A stretch of 64,000 nt of DNA from positions 30,057 through 94,056 of the forward strand of contig NZ_JQBR01000002.1 of assembly GCF_001438655.1 (NCBI RefSeq), in the 5' to 3' direction. This document shows positions 24,455 through 33,489 of this stretch, piece by piece. How positions within the stretch are numbered: position 1 is the stretch's first letter; every line of letters starts with the position of its first letter. The notes under the pieces were generated by a model. The model worked only from the letters and a program-made list of their open reading frames with translations. It was not told the DNA's origin and did not search any database. Position numbers and translations under genes: made by a program. The DNA comes from Pediococcus cellicola. GTDB lineage: Bacteria; Bacillota; Bacilli; Lactobacillales; Lactobacillaceae.

Positions 24455-25780
24455 ATGTATGATGTGTTATTTATTGGGAGTGGTCAAGGTGCTTGGAATG
24501 GTGCCATTCCAATGAGTCAAGCCGGTTTAAAAGTAGCAGTTGTTGAAGAAGGTTTATTTGGTGGTGTTTGCACCAATCGAGGCTGTAATGCCAAAATTAC
24601 TTTAGATAAGCCCGTTGAATTAGTTCGGACCATCGAGCAACTACAAGGTCGTGGATTCGACAGTGTGCCTAAAATTAACTGGCCAGACTTAATGGCTCAT
24701 AAACACGAGGTAATTGGAAAACTCGCCGAAAGTAACAAACAAAAGTTAATTGACGGTGGCGTCAAAGTCATTATCGGTCACGCAAATTTAGTAGATTCAC
24801 AGACCGTTCAAGTTGGTGATACCACCTATCAAGCAAAAAAAATTGTGTTAGCCCTGGGGCAGCATCCCCATCGTTTAGCTATCCCTGGAAAAGAATTTTT
24901 GCATGATAGTACAGATTTTCTATCAATCACGAAAATGCCAAAACGTCTGACCATTATTGGGGCCGGTTATGTCGGTATGGAATTTGCTTCTATTGCCAAC
25001 GCTGCGGGAGCATCCGTCAATGTTGTCTTAGATAGTCATCAACCTCTACGTGATTTTTATCAACCTTACGTCAAACGCTTGGTCGAAAGCTTACGACAAC
25101 GTGGCGTTAAATTTTTCTATGATCAACAACTCACAAGTGTTACACGTGACGATGCCGATCTGATCTTACATGGTCCGGATCAATTTGAACTTGCAAGTGA
25201 GTACATCATTGACGCAAGTGGTCGGTTACCAAATCTTGAGGGTACTGGACTTGAGAACTTAGGCATCGCTACCACCAAGCATGGCATTACGGTGGATGAT
25301 CATCTGCAAACAAATGTCCCCGGAGTCTATGCAACTGGTGACGTGCTTGACAAGACCGAACCTAAAATCACGCCAACTGCTATTTTTGAATCACAATATT
25401 TGGCGCAGTTATTTACGGGCCAAACCACAAATGCGATTCAATACCCAAGCGTTGCGACTACTGTCTTTTCTTCCCCGCGGATTTCTCAAGTGGGCATCAA
25501 TCCTGATGTGGCGGCAAACTTTCCAGATAAATATACAGTTGCACATTTTGAATATGGGGATGATTGGTTCAAACAGGTTCAAAACGAAATCGATGCAGCC
25601 TTAACCCTCGTTTTTGATAAGAAACACATTCTCGTCGGGGCAGTTGAATACAGTAATGAAGCAGTAGATGCCATCAACGGATTATTAGATATCATTGAAT
25701 TGCGTTTAACACACGATCAGGTGCAACGCTTTATCTATACCTTCCCAAGTATTCAACACAGTTACTTTCGTAAAATTTAA
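24455..25780 (+). CDS. Pyridine nucleotide-disulfide oxidoreductase, unusual active-site end
   Basis: 441 residues. FAD loop GSGQGAWNGA (about 7-16), redox disulfide GGVCTNRGC (Cys pair about 39/44, spacing CxxxxC), NAD loop GAGYVGMEF (about 173-181), and the FAD-contacting ATGDVLDKTEP near 290. This is the glutathione-reductase/lipoamide-dehydrogenase fold with an intact disulfide. The C-terminal interface ends FPSIQHSYFRKI and lacks the HPTxxE base motif of classical family members, so the catalytic partner residue is changed. No pyruvate dehydrogenase genes are nearby. A role in thiol or NAD(P)H redox balance is inferred. AAGGAG site and ATG give a clear start. Confidence 0.85.
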   Translation: MYDVLFIGSGQGAWNGAIPMSQAGLKVAVVEEGLFGGVCTNRGCNAKITLDKPVELVRTIEQLQGRGFDSVPKINWPDLMAHKHEVIGKLAESNKQKLIDGGVKVIIGHANLVDSQTVQVGDTTYQAKKIVLALGQHPHRLAIPGKEFLHDSTDFLSITKMPKRLTIIGAGYVGMEFASIANAAGASVNVVLDSHQPLRDFYQPYVKRLVESLRQRGVKFFYDQQLTSVTRDDADLILHGPDQFELASEYIIDASGRLPNLEGTGLENLGIATTKHGITVDDHLQTNVPGVYATGDVLDKTEPKITPTAIFESQYLAQLFTGQTTNAIQYPSVATTVFSSPRISQVGINPDVAANFPDKYTVAHFEYGDDWFKQVQNEIDAALTLVFDKKHILVGAVEYSNEAVDAINGLLDIIELRLTHDQVQRFIYTFPSIQHSYFRKI

Positions 25781-25879
25781 CAGGCTAGCTGCTTGGGGTC
25801 AGAACAAACTAATTTCATGACAGGTCTTATGAATTATGATAAGCTTATGAAGATAATTAAAATAGTTTCAATCGGTTGG

Positions 25880-25950
25880 GCGCAAGCTTCAAGGTTTTTC
25901 CTTTCTCAGGGGTGTGAGAAAGACTTGAAGTTTAGCGCTCATTTTTTATA
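25880..25950 (+). terminator. Long hairpin with U-run in the antiporter leader
   Basis: Three stacked stem segments: GCGC (25880-25883 / 25935-25938), CTTCAAG (25887-25893 / 25924-25930) and CTTTCTCA (25901-25908 / 25915-25922), loop GGGGTG, then ATTTTTTAT. It has the shape of an intrinsic terminator but sits only 40 bases before the antiporter start, so it could be an attenuator. Confidence 0.7.
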
Positions 25951-25987
25951 CTCATGAAACTTTAAAATCTATTTTTGAGGTGAAAGC

Positions 25988-27130
25988 ATGCAGGAAATTG
26001 CAGAACTTTGTTTAATTCTAGTGGCCACGACGATTGCGGGTCACTATAGCGCCCGGTTAGGGATGCCAGCCGTGGTGGGTCAGCTACTAATCGGGATTTT
26101 AATTGGTCCCGCTATTTTGGGCTGGATTAAGGGAGACGAATTCACCCACCTATTTTCAGAGATTGGCGTCATTATTTTGATGTTCACCGCAGGTATGGAA
26201 AGTGATCTTCAGTTATTAAAAAAATATTTGCGTCCCAGCACTTTAGTTGCCCTATTGGGTGTCATCCTGCCAGTTGGCGTAATATATGGACTAAGCTTAC
26301 TTTTCCATCTTCCACAAGCAGAAAGTATCTTTATTGGGGTGATCTTTGCTGCTACCTCCGTGTCCATTTCGGTTGCCGTCTTAAAGGAATTAGGCGGCCT
26401 GCATGGTAAGGCCGGGGCCACAATTTTGGGAGCTGCCGTTGTGGATGATGTCCTAGCCGTTGTTATTCTCAGCGTTATGGTGAGTTTAATGGGGACATCG
26501 CCCTCTGCCACTGGAAATTTATGGCTTACATTCATGTATCAACTCTTCTTTTTTGTCGGCATTTACTTTGTGGTTAAATTTATAGCTCCAATTCTCACTA
26601 GCGTTGGCAAACGGCTGTTTGTCGTCGGTGGCCCCACCCTCATCGCTGTTATTTTATGTTTGAGTATGGCACTACTAGCCGATGCCATTGGCTTAAGTTC
26701 TGTAGTGGGTGCCTTTTTCGCTGGAATTGCGATCTCACAAACCGCCGTCAAACATGAAGTAGAAGCCAATATTGAACCAATCGGTTATGCCTTTTTCATT
26801 CCCGTTTTCTTCGTTAGCATTGGTCTATCGCTATCGTTTGCGGGATTCATGAAAAACTTTATTTTTATCGTTTTACTGACAGTTCTTGCCACTTTCACAA
26901 AGTTATTAGGTGCTGGATTGGGTGCCAAGCTTTCACAATTCAGCTTAAAAGATTCCTATATTGTCGGGGCCGGAATGGTATCGCGTGGCGAAATGGCGTT
27001 GATCATTGCGCAAATTGGGTACAGCGCACACCTCATTTCTTCAACTTACTACTCCGCCATTATCACTGCCATCGTCTTAACAACCTTACTGGCACCCTTG
27101 CTGTTGAAACATGCGTATCGTTTAAAATAA
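25988..27130 (+). CDS. CPA2-type cation:proton antiporter (KefB/NapA-like membrane domain)
   Basis: 380 residues, about 12 hydrophobic spans. Opening LILVATTIAGHYSARLGMPAVVGQLLIGILIGPAILGW (in pieces) and GVIILMFTAGMESDLQLL match the Na+/H+ exchanger fold; ATSVSISVAVLKELG and the later VVDDVLAVVIL carry the conserved DD-like motif (about residues 156-158) expected in the ion-binding site. It lacks the TrkA-N/RCK domain of KefB, so it is a membrane domain only. It exchanges H+ for Na+ or K+, supporting pH homeostasis. GAGGTGAAAGC site and ATG. It follows the flavoprotein gene but a strong hairpin separates them. Confidence 0.9.
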   Translation: MQEIAELCLILVATTIAGHYSARLGMPAVVGQLLIGILIGPAILGWIKGDEFTHLFSEIGVIILMFTAGMESDLQLLKKYLRPSTLVALLGVILPVGVIYGLSLLFHLPQAESIFIGVIFAATSVSISVAVLKELGGLHGKAGATILGAAVVDDVLAVVILSVMVSLMGTSPSATGNLWLTFMYQLFFFVGIYFVVKFIAPILTSVGKRLFVVGGPTLIAVILCLSMALLADAIGLSSVVGAFFAGIAISQTAVKHEVEANIEPIGYAFFIPVFFVSIGLSLSFAGFMKNFIFIVLLTVLATFTKLLGAGLGAKLSQFSLKDSYIVGAGMVSRGEMALIIAQIGYSAHLISSTYYSAIITAIVLTTLLAPLLLKHAYRLK

Positions 27131-27167
27131 AAGCACTGCATAATCTTACAAAAAACGCATTTTGAAA

Positions 27168-27226
27168 TAATTCCGCCATGGTTATCAGATGAAATCGTAT
27201 AAATCATCTGATAATATGGCGGGATT
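27168..27226. repeat. Long inverted repeat
   Basis: Arms of about 24 bases (27168-27192 and 27204-27226) with only two mismatches and an 11-base loop. No T-run follows on either side, unlike the other terminators nearby. Confidence 0.65.
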
Positions 27227-27427
27227 ATCACTGACAGTCAATTAACTACGCTTAGTCAGCTTCACAAAACTAATGCCTGCTTGCCGACTATACGCTGCTT
27301 TTCTCTATTAACACGTTTCTAAAGCTTTAAGAATTTGCATTTAATCTTAAAATTAACTATATTTTCCTCAAAAAAATTCTCGGTACTTTTATCTGGAATC
27401 CTTGAAAATAACACACAATAGCTAATT

Positions 27428-27488
27428 AAAAAGGTCCGTCATAACGAGAACTGTGAGTGATTTACATTTTCGTTATGGCGGACCTTTT
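27428..27488 (-). terminator. pepN terminator
   Basis: AAAAGGTCCG...CATAACGA and its complement (27428-27447 and 27470-27488, one mismatch) followed on the minus strand by TTTTTAATT. Confidence 0.8.
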
Positions 27489-27512
27489 ACGCTATTTAGT
27501 TTTAAATCTAAC

Positions 27513-30050
27513 TTACTTATTTAAAGAATTAGCCACCGCTTCATGAACAGCATCTTTTTCAGCTTCAATCAAGTCGACACGACTCTCAATCACTTTAGTG
27601 TCCATTTTAATTTCACGGGTCAAACCTGGTGTGTTTAATTTAGGTTCAAAGAAAGCTTTGAATTCTGCAAGCCGTTGTGGCGTGTGGAAAATACCTGCCG
27701 TAACTGTGATATAGGTTGTAAATTCCATATCACCACCAACAGTATCTTCTAACCATTGCCAGTCATTACGGATCCAATCCCAAGCTGCCTGTTGACCCTT
27801 GTCATTGGCCAACAAGCCGCGGAACCAAGCCCGCAGATCTTGTGGCTTAATGGTCTCAGCATCTTCAAACTTCGCAACTAATTTTTGAATCAAGTCGGGA
27901 TCTGGTGTGCTCGTCAAAGCAGCGCAAATGTCGGCCTTATAACTCGCATCTGAAGATTGACGATGTGCTGCCAAAAGTTGGTCAAATAAGTCCGCGCTGC
28001 CATAATTTTTGACTTCATTCCGTAAAATAAAGACACGGGTGTCTGCTGACAGTGTTTCCAAGTGATCCTTGTTAGCTACAAACAGATCATGAGCAGACTC
28101 GATGGCAGTCTCATTTTTAGCATACAACGACGCATTCAAGACATATGGTCGTGTTAACTGGTCATCATTTGATTCTCCTGCTTTGGATGTCCACCCCAAA
28201 CGTGCCACTTGGTTGTGACTTAAGTGATCAAAGAATGCCTGTAAAGATTTTTCCTCAGCTGAGTCAGGTTCGACAAACTTACGAAGGTTATTGGCCACTT
28301 GATAAAGTGCCGCATTTACGACATTAGACTTACTATCTGCAAATTTCACTAATAGTGGAACGACTTCAGCATATGAAATCTGACGTCCTTCAGCTAATAA
28401 ACGTAAATCTTGTAATAACTGTAATTGTGAAATCGCGTCTAAATCTGTTAAATGTGCAAAAATATCATTCAATAAGGTTTCGTCATATTTCACAATAAAG
28501 TGTGAGTTATTCCCAACGTTCAAGCGGAATGGAACGCCATTTGCATCACGTAACTGGCGATAGTCGCCAAGATCAAGAGCTTTGTCAGCCATAATTTGTG
28601 GTGCAACTTCGTAGTTAGCACTTAGCGGAATCTGCCATTGACGGCCGACTTCTTGACCTTCACCAATAAAGAATTGTTGTTGGCTTAACTTCAGATGACC
28701 ATCTTCAATTTTAGCGTTAACAACTGGATAACCAGGCTGCTCCAACCAAGAATTCATGATGGCACCAACATCTAAATCAGAGGCGTCTCCTAAGGCTGCC
28801 CAGAGATCTGCACCGGTTGCGTTGGTATATTTATGAGAAGCAAAGTAATTCTTCAAGCCGGCACGCAAGGCATCATCACCCAATAAGGCACGAACCATGA
28901 CTAACATCCGAGCCCCTTTGGCGTATACAATCGCCCCATCGAATAAAGCATCAATTTCAGCTGGATTATTAACTTGAACGTGTACAGATTGAACACCATC
29001 TGTAGCGTCTCGTTGCAGTGCTGCAGCCGCCTCTTCTGTCTGGAACATTTCCCAAATGTGCCAATCAGGTTCAAGCGCATCAACTGCCACGTATTCCATC
29101 ATATTGGCAAAACTTTCATTTAACCAAAGATCGTCCCACCACTTCATCGTGACCAAATCACCGAACCATTGATGTGCCAATTCGTGGGCAATCACAGTTG
29201 CCACCAACTGTTTTGTGTCTAAGGCTGTATTGTCGGGATCAAGGAGCAAGTATGCTTCTCGATAAGTTACCAGTCCCCAGTTTTCCATGGCCCCCGCTGA
29301 AAAGTCAGGGAGTGCTAATTGCCAAGAGTGTGGAAGTGGATATGGCGTATGGTAAAAGTCCTCATAAAATTCAATGGAACGTTTGGCAATATCCAACGCA
29401 AAATCTAATTCATTGGCTTTATGCGCTTTTGTCCCAAAAACACCAATTTTGACACCACTATTCGTCGTTGTCAGCTTACTTTGTAGCTCACCAAAGGCAA
29501 AAGCCACTAAGTAAGTAGACATCCGTACTGTACTTTCAAAGTAGTGAACGCCATTTTCAACTTTCTTTTCAGGCATGTTACTAATGGTCGTTTCGCCTTC
29601 ATGTTCATCGTACTTGATTGCTAAGTCAAAAGTAGCCTTAGCTTCCGGCTCGTCCACACAAGGGAAAGCCTGGCGGGCAAAATTAGTTTCAAATTGAGTA
29701 CCGATAATCTGCTTTTTTTCACCATTAACTTCATAGTAGGAAGGATAGATCCCCATCATTGAATCTGTTAACGGTGCCGTATACGTAATGGCTAAAGTAA
29801 CTTCATCAGCTTCTGGTAATTCAATATGAAGGGCATCTGCCTCATCGTCCACTGTAAATGGAACGTCGACCCCTTCGGCTTGAACCGCACTAACTTTTAA
29901 GTACTTTTGGTGAAGCGAAAAGTTGGCGGTTAACGCATCCCCCACAATGGTTGTTTTTCCAGAAATGAGTTTGTTTTTCCGGTCAATATCTAAATAGACA
30001 TCGTAATGTGCCGGTTGGAAATTTTCGTAAAAGCGTGTTAATTCTGCCAT
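27513..30050 (-). CDS. pepN: Aminopeptidase N (M1 family, lysyl/general aminopeptidase)
   Basis: 845 residues, the length of lactobacillal PepN. Substrate-binding GAMENWGL (residues 253-260), zinc motif HELAHQW (289-295) with catalytic Glu 290 and third zinc ligand Glu 312 in LWLNESFAN, all intact. It removes N-terminal residues from peptides taken up during proteolysis in the cytoplasm. No signal peptide. ATG 30050 is preceded by AAGGAGAACATC. Monocistronic with its own terminator. Typical core function of lactic acid bacteria. Confidence 0.97.
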   Translation of the reverse strand: MAELTRFYENFQPAHYDVYLDIDRKNKLISGKTTIVGDALTANFSLHQKYLKVSAVQAEGVDVPFTVDDEADALHIELPEADEVTLAITYTAPLTDSMMGIYPSYYEVNGEKKQIIGTQFETNFARQAFPCVDEPEAKATFDLAIKYDEHEGETTISNMPEKKVENGVHYFESTVRMSTYLVAFAFGELQSKLTTTNSGVKIGVFGTKAHKANELDFALDIAKRSIEFYEDFYHTPYPLPHSWQLALPDFSAGAMENWGLVTYREAYLLLDPDNTALDTKQLVATVIAHELAHQWFGDLVTMKWWDDLWLNESFANMMEYVAVDALEPDWHIWEMFQTEEAAAALQRDATDGVQSVHVQVNNPAEIDALFDGAIVYAKGARMLVMVRALLGDDALRAGLKNYFASHKYTNATGADLWAALGDASDLDVGAIMNSWLEQPGYPVVNAKIEDGHLKLSQQQFFIGEGQEVGRQWQIPLSANYEVAPQIMADKALDLGDYRQLRDANGVPFRLNVGNNSHFIVKYDETLLNDIFAHLTDLDAISQLQLLQDLRLLAEGRQISYAEVVPLLVKFADSKSNVVNAALYQVANNLRKFVEPDSAEEKSLQAFFDHLSHNQVARLGWTSKAGESNDDQLTRPYVLNASLYAKNETAIESAHDLFVANKDHLETLSADTRVFILRNEVKNYGSADLFDQLLAAHRQSSDASYKADICAALTSTPDPDLIQKLVAKFEDAETIKPQDLRAWFRGLLANDKGQQAAWDWIRNDWQWLEDTVGGDMEFTTYITVTAGIFHTPQRLAEFKAFFEPKLNTPGLTREIKMDTKVIESRVDLIEAEKDAVHEAVANSLNK

Positions 30051-30197
30051 GATGTTCTCCTTATTTCTTTAGAATAATCTCATTATACGACATTTATACG
30101 AAAAACGCTTCATAATTTGCAGGGACAGCTTTTGCTAACCACCCAGCTTCCCCAAATGAGGTGCCTGCTGGCTGACTTTTAAAAAAATGCCTTGTGT

Positions 30198-30203
30198 TAT
30201 ACT
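30198..30203 (+). promoter_or_regulatory. Extended -10 of the DUF3290-DUF421 operon
   Basis: TATACT with TG one base upstream of its T (TGTTATACT), 34 bases before the ATG; the -35 is poor. Confidence 0.45.
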
Positions 30204-30236
30204 AAAATCGCGTTAATTTTTGAAAAGAGGTTTACG

Positions 30237-30674
30237 ATGACATTTTATTCTTATTCACAATTGCTGACTCAAAATAACCGTCTGTTGCTTTGGCGTTACG
30301 GCATTTTGGTTGTTCTTTCACTCATTGCGGTGCTCATGCTAATCCTATTTTTACGTCACCGAAACGACGGTAAATATCGTGACTTGCTCATCATATTTGT
30401 ATTAAGCGCCTGCCTAGTTGGTGGCATCCAGTTTAGTAATTATCAACGTTACCAAACGAGTTTGAACCAAAATGCTCAAATCATCCGTTTCTTACAGACC
30501 GTGAGTCGCAAGAAAGACGTTTCTTTAAAGAAGCTCAAGACAAATAAAACGGTGTTAACCGATAAAATGATCTTAAAAATGAATCACCACTACTATCAAG
30601 TCAATTTTGATAGCGACTTTTCAAGCTATTATTTACAACGTACCCAGCTTATTGGCGATCAGGAGGTAAAGTAA
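30237..30674 (+). CDS. DUF3290 membrane protein
   Basis: ATG 30237 is preceded by AAGAGG; an earlier ATG (30192) would add 15 residues. 145 residues with two N-terminal membrane spans (about 19-38 and 48-63) and a basic soluble C-terminus containing SRKKDVSLKKLKTNKTVLTDKM. This length and layout match DUF3290 proteins, which are almost always encoded directly before a DUF421 protein, as here (1-base gap). They probably act together in the membrane; the biochemical function is unknown. Confidence 0.85.
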   Translation: MTFYSYSQLLTQNNRLLLWRYGILVVLSLIAVLMLILFLRHRNDGKYRDLLIIFVLSACLVGGIQFSNYQRYQTSLNQNAQIIRFLQTVSRKKDVSLKKLKTNKTVLTDKMILKMNHHYYQVNFDSDFSSYYLQRTQLIGDQEVK

Positions 30675-30675
30675 T

Positions 30676-31320
30676 ATGTTTTCATATCTAGATATCGGCT
30701 TAAAATTTGCGCTGGGTCTGGTTTGCGTCATCGTTCAGATTAATCTTCTTGGTAAGGGCAATTTGGCGCCAACTAGCGCCGTGGATCAAATCCAAAATTA
30801 CGTCCTTGGTGGCATTATCGGTGGTATGATCTACAACACAGACATTACGTTGCTTCAATTCTTCTTAATTTTACTGATCTGGACTTTAATTGTATTAATC
30901 GTCAAATTTATCAGCAATCACAACCGATTCTTACGTCGCTTCGTTACAGGTGAACCCCACACGATCGTGCAAAACGGCCAAATCTTAGTCAGTGTCGCCA
31001 CGCGTTTCGGCTTGAGTGCCAGCGAGCTGTCCTTGAAACTGCGTTCGGCTGGCGTCACCGATATTAGTGAAGTTAAACGAGCCGTTTTGGAACAAAATGG
31101 TCAAATTACCGTCACCATGCAGGGTGATGATGCCGTAAAGTATCCGTTAATTGTGGATACCGTAATCGACAGCACCATTCTAGAATTAATCAATAAGGAT
31201 GAATCATGGGTACTGGATAATTTAAAAAAACAACATTATCAGCTAGCAGATGTATACTACGCTGTTTATCGGGGCGGCACCTTAAGTGTGACCCCCTATC
31301 CTGATCACGACCAGTCATGA
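30676..31320 (+). CDS. DUF421 (YetF/YcaP-like) membrane protein
   Basis: 214 residues. Two or three N-terminal spans (about 7-27, 46-75) precede the conserved cytoplasmic DUF421 domain with GEPHTIVQNGQIL (about 92-104) and LRSAGVTDISEVKRAVLEQNGQITV (about 120-145, in pieces), the signature of this family. The C-terminal beta repeats are also typical. It starts one base after the DUF3290 stop, with AGGAGG shared at the end of that gene. Relatives in Bacillus (YetF) were linked to spore/membrane properties; the role in lactobacilli is unknown. Confidence 0.9.
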   Translation: MFSYLDIGLKFALGLVCVIVQINLLGKGNLAPTSAVDQIQNYVLGGIIGGMIYNTDITLLQFFLILLIWTLIVLIVKFISNHNRFLRRFVTGEPHTIVQNGQILVSVATRFGLSASELSLKLRSAGVTDISEVKRAVLEQNGQITVTMQGDDAVKYPLIVDTVIDSTILELINKDESWVLDNLKKQHYQLADVYYAVYRGGTLSVTPYPDHDQS

Positions 31321-31336
31321 CACGACCTCTTTATAC

Positions 31337-31391
31337 AAAAACACGCTTGAATTTGCAGGTTAACTTTCCTGCCGAAATTCAAGCGTGTTTT
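31337..31391. terminator. Rho-independent terminator
   Basis: 18-base arms AAAACACGCTTGAATTT (31337-31354) and complement (31374-31391), with CAGG/CCTG inner pairing; just after DUF421. Confidence 0.88.
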
Positions 31392-31492
31392 ATTCTTGTT
31401 AATCCATAATTTTAAAATAAACTCAGTCGAGCTAAACGTCATTTTCAGACCGCATCTCAAAATTCAGTGGGTTCTTTTTTCTGATTGTCAGC

Positions 31493-32680
31493 CTACAAAA
31501 GGCCATAAACATCACGTGCAATCATTAATTCTTCGTTAGTGGGCACTACCAACGTTTTGACGGTGGCATCCGCAGTACTCATATCAACCTCTTTACCAAC
31601 AATCTTATTTTTTTCAGGATCAATGCGTGCCCCCACATACCCAAAAGATGCCATAACTTGAGCGCGCATTTCAAAGCTATTCTCACCAACACCACCCGTG
31701 AAAACGAGCGCATCTACGCCATTCATTAGTGCCATGTAGCTACCGACAAATTTAACTACCCGATTTGCAAAGATATTTAATGCTAATTGGGCTCTGGGAT
31801 GAGTTGGCGCAAGCTTCTTTAGTTCACGTTGATCTTCTGAAAGACCAGAAATTCCCAATAATCCTGACCGATCATTTAATATGTCGATCATGTCATCTAT
31901 GCTTTTTAGATTCAATTTTCGTACTAAATAAGCCACTAGCGACACATCAACTTGACCACTGCGTGTATTCATCACTAATCCGTCTAATGGTGTAAACCCC
32001 ATCGAAGTATCCACGGATTTTCCTTTATCCACAGCGGTAATGCTGCAACCAGCCCCAAGGTGCATCACAATTAACCGCAACTCTGATAATGGTTTGCCAA
32101 GGATCTGGGCCGTGCGTCTTGAAACGTAGCGGACGCTTGTTCCGTGCGCTCCGTATTTACGTGCCCCATATTTTTGGTAGTATTCATAAGGAATCCCATA
32201 CAAATAATTTTCTGCTGGCATCGTCTGATGAAATGCGGAGTCAAAGACCGCCACATGTGTTGCCCATGGCATTAGTTGCATAAAGCGTTTAATCCCTTTA
32301 GCTTCAAGATGATTGTGTAACGGGGCGTATTCACGCAAGTCATCAATTTGTGTTAAGACCTTGTCCGTTATCACAACAGATTGCTTAAACAGTTCACCAC
32401 CCGCAACCACTCGATGGCCGACCCCAACGATGTCATGCAGATGGGCGACTAACTTTAATCGCTTCAACTCATCCATTAAAAGCAGAATCGCATCTTTAAG
32501 ACTCAGCGTTTCATCGTAGGAACGGGTCCTTTTTTGATCTCCAAATTTAACGGTAATTTCTGCTTTTGTATTGTCAAAAAAATCCACTAATCCTGACGCG
32601 ACCTGTTGTTCTTCAGGCATCTCAAACAAGCGCCACTTTAGTGTCGAGCTCCCCAAATTCACGGATAAAATTTTAGCCAT
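31493..32680 (-). CDS. ackA: Acetate kinase
   Basis: ATG 32680 is chosen, behind GAAGGTGATAAT; an earlier start at 32701 would add 7 residues. 395 residues, standard length. Motifs: SVNLGSSTLKWRLF (N-terminal phosphate-binding strand), GHRVVAGG (Arg/His), DSAFHQTMP (catalytic region), YGAHGTSVRYV, HLGAGCSITAV, DTSMGFTPLDGLVMNTRSG and FTGGVGENSFEMR. The catalytic Asp and Arg residues are in place. It interconverts acetate + ATP with acetyl phosphate + ADP and is central to heterolactic or mixed-acid energy gain. An inverted repeat just upstream (32706-32739) may be a regulatory site. Confidence 0.96.
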   Translation of the reverse strand: MAKILSVNLGSSTLKWRLFEMPEEQQVASGLVDFFDNTKAEITVKFGDQKRTRSYDETLSLKDAILLLMDELKRLKLVAHLHDIVGVGHRVVAGGELFKQSVVITDKVLTQIDDLREYAPLHNHLEAKGIKRFMQLMPWATHVAVFDSAFHQTMPAENYLYGIPYEYYQKYGARKYGAHGTSVRYVSRRTAQILGKPLSELRLIVMHLGAGCSITAVDKGKSVDTSMGFTPLDGLVMNTRSGQVDVSLVAYLVRKLNLKSIDDMIDILNDRSGLLGISGLSEDQRELKKLAPTHPRAQLALNIFANRVVKFVGSYMALMNGVDALVFTGGVGENSFEMRAQVMASFGYVGARIDPEKNKIVGKEVDMSTADATVKTLVVPTNEELMIARDVYGLL

Positions 32681-32705
32681 ATTATCACCTTCGTCGTTCA
32701 AATTT

Positions 32706-32739
32706 CTACCATATTAAGTACATTTACTTAGTATGGTAG
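32706..32739. promoter_or_regulatory. Inverted repeat upstream of ackA
   Basis: CTACCATATTAAGT (32706-32719) pairs with ACTTAGTATGGTAG (32726-32739), one mismatch, loop ACATTT. On the plus strand it is followed by GCTTTTTTT like a terminator, but no plus-strand gene precedes it; it lies 26-59 bases before ackA. Confidence 0.45.
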
Positions 32740-32815
32740 GCTTTTTTTGATAAATACGCACGAAGTTAGCTCATTTCATGTAACCGATAACACTTTAAAA
32801 ATGTCTGCTGCTTTC

Positions 32816-32926
32816 TCAGTCGGCTAAATCAATCCAATCTCGTCGCAACTGATAACCGGTCTTTTTTTCAATTACGGTGTTTTCATAAACACCACCGTTA
32901 ACTTCGATAACTTTTCCGCTATCGAA
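32816..32926 (-). other. In-frame C-terminal coding remnant after the ArsC stop
   Basis: After the arsC-like TAG stop the same frame continues without interruption as FDSGKVIEV, then NGGVYENTVIEKKTGYQLRR, then DWIDLAD and a TGA at 32818. The composition is normal coding but there is no start codon. It is either the tail of a deleted gene joined to arsC or a readthrough extension. The family is not recognised. Confidence 0.5.
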
Positions 32927-33334
32927 CTATTCCTTTTTTAGCTGTTCAATCCGCCGTTCAATTTCATCCCGAACATTTCTAAAGACCTGCATCACTTCAG
33001 TCTCGGTTCCCTGCGCTTGGGCAGGATCTGGTAACGGCCAGTGCAATTTTTGAACCGTCGACGGTGTAACCGGGCACCGATCTCGAGCATCGCCACAAAG
33101 CGTCACCACTAAATCGCTCGTCTTTAAATACTGTGGATCAATTAATTTTGATTTGTTTTTCGAAATATCGATCTGCTTTTCTGCCATAACTTTAACCGCT
33201 CGCGGATTTAAGCCATGGGTCTCAATACCAGCACTGGCTACTCGCCATTGATCACCGAGAATTTCCTTCGCAAACCCTTCTGCCATTTGACTTCGGCAGG
33301 AATTACCCGTACATAAAAAATAAATTTGTTTCAT
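32927..33334 (-). CDS. arsC: Arsenate reductase (thioredoxin-coupled, LMW phosphatase fold)
   Basis: 135 residues. P-loop CTGNSCRS with nucleophile Cys8 and Arg14 (C-x5-R), and the redox pair Cys80/Cys87 in [13 protein letters not shown], matching the Cys82/Cys89 pair of S. aureus ArsC. The catalytic Asp is in WPLPDP. It reduces arsenate to arsenite with thioredoxin. No arsR, arsB or other arsenic gene is nearby, so it works alone or on another oxyanion. The start has no strong ribosome site (AGGAGTG 9 bases upstream). The reading frame continues beyond the TAG stop, see the next feature. Confidence 0.88.
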   Translation of the reverse strand: MKQIYFLCTGNSCRSQMAEGFAKEILGDQWRVASAGIETHGLNPRAVKVMAEKQIDISKNKSKLIDPQYLKTSDLVVTLCGDARDRCPVTPSTVQKLHWPLPDPAQAQGTETEVMQVFRNVRDEIERRIEQLKKE

Positions 33335-33489
33335 TATTAAACACTCCTAATTCATTTTGGAAATCTTTAGGGCGATCGATTGTAACGATTAAATGTAAAT
33401 TTTGCATATCTGCATCTAACTATCAAGTATTTAGTTACATGAATTTATTCAAATTTTGCCATACAATTACTGATGCTTCAAGCGCAAAA

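Larger units (their letters stand above)
27131..27512. other. Intergenic region with two long hairpins, no gene
   Basis: Holds the inverted repeat at 27168-27226 and the pepN terminator at 27428-27488. Nothing else is visible. Confidence 0.6.
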
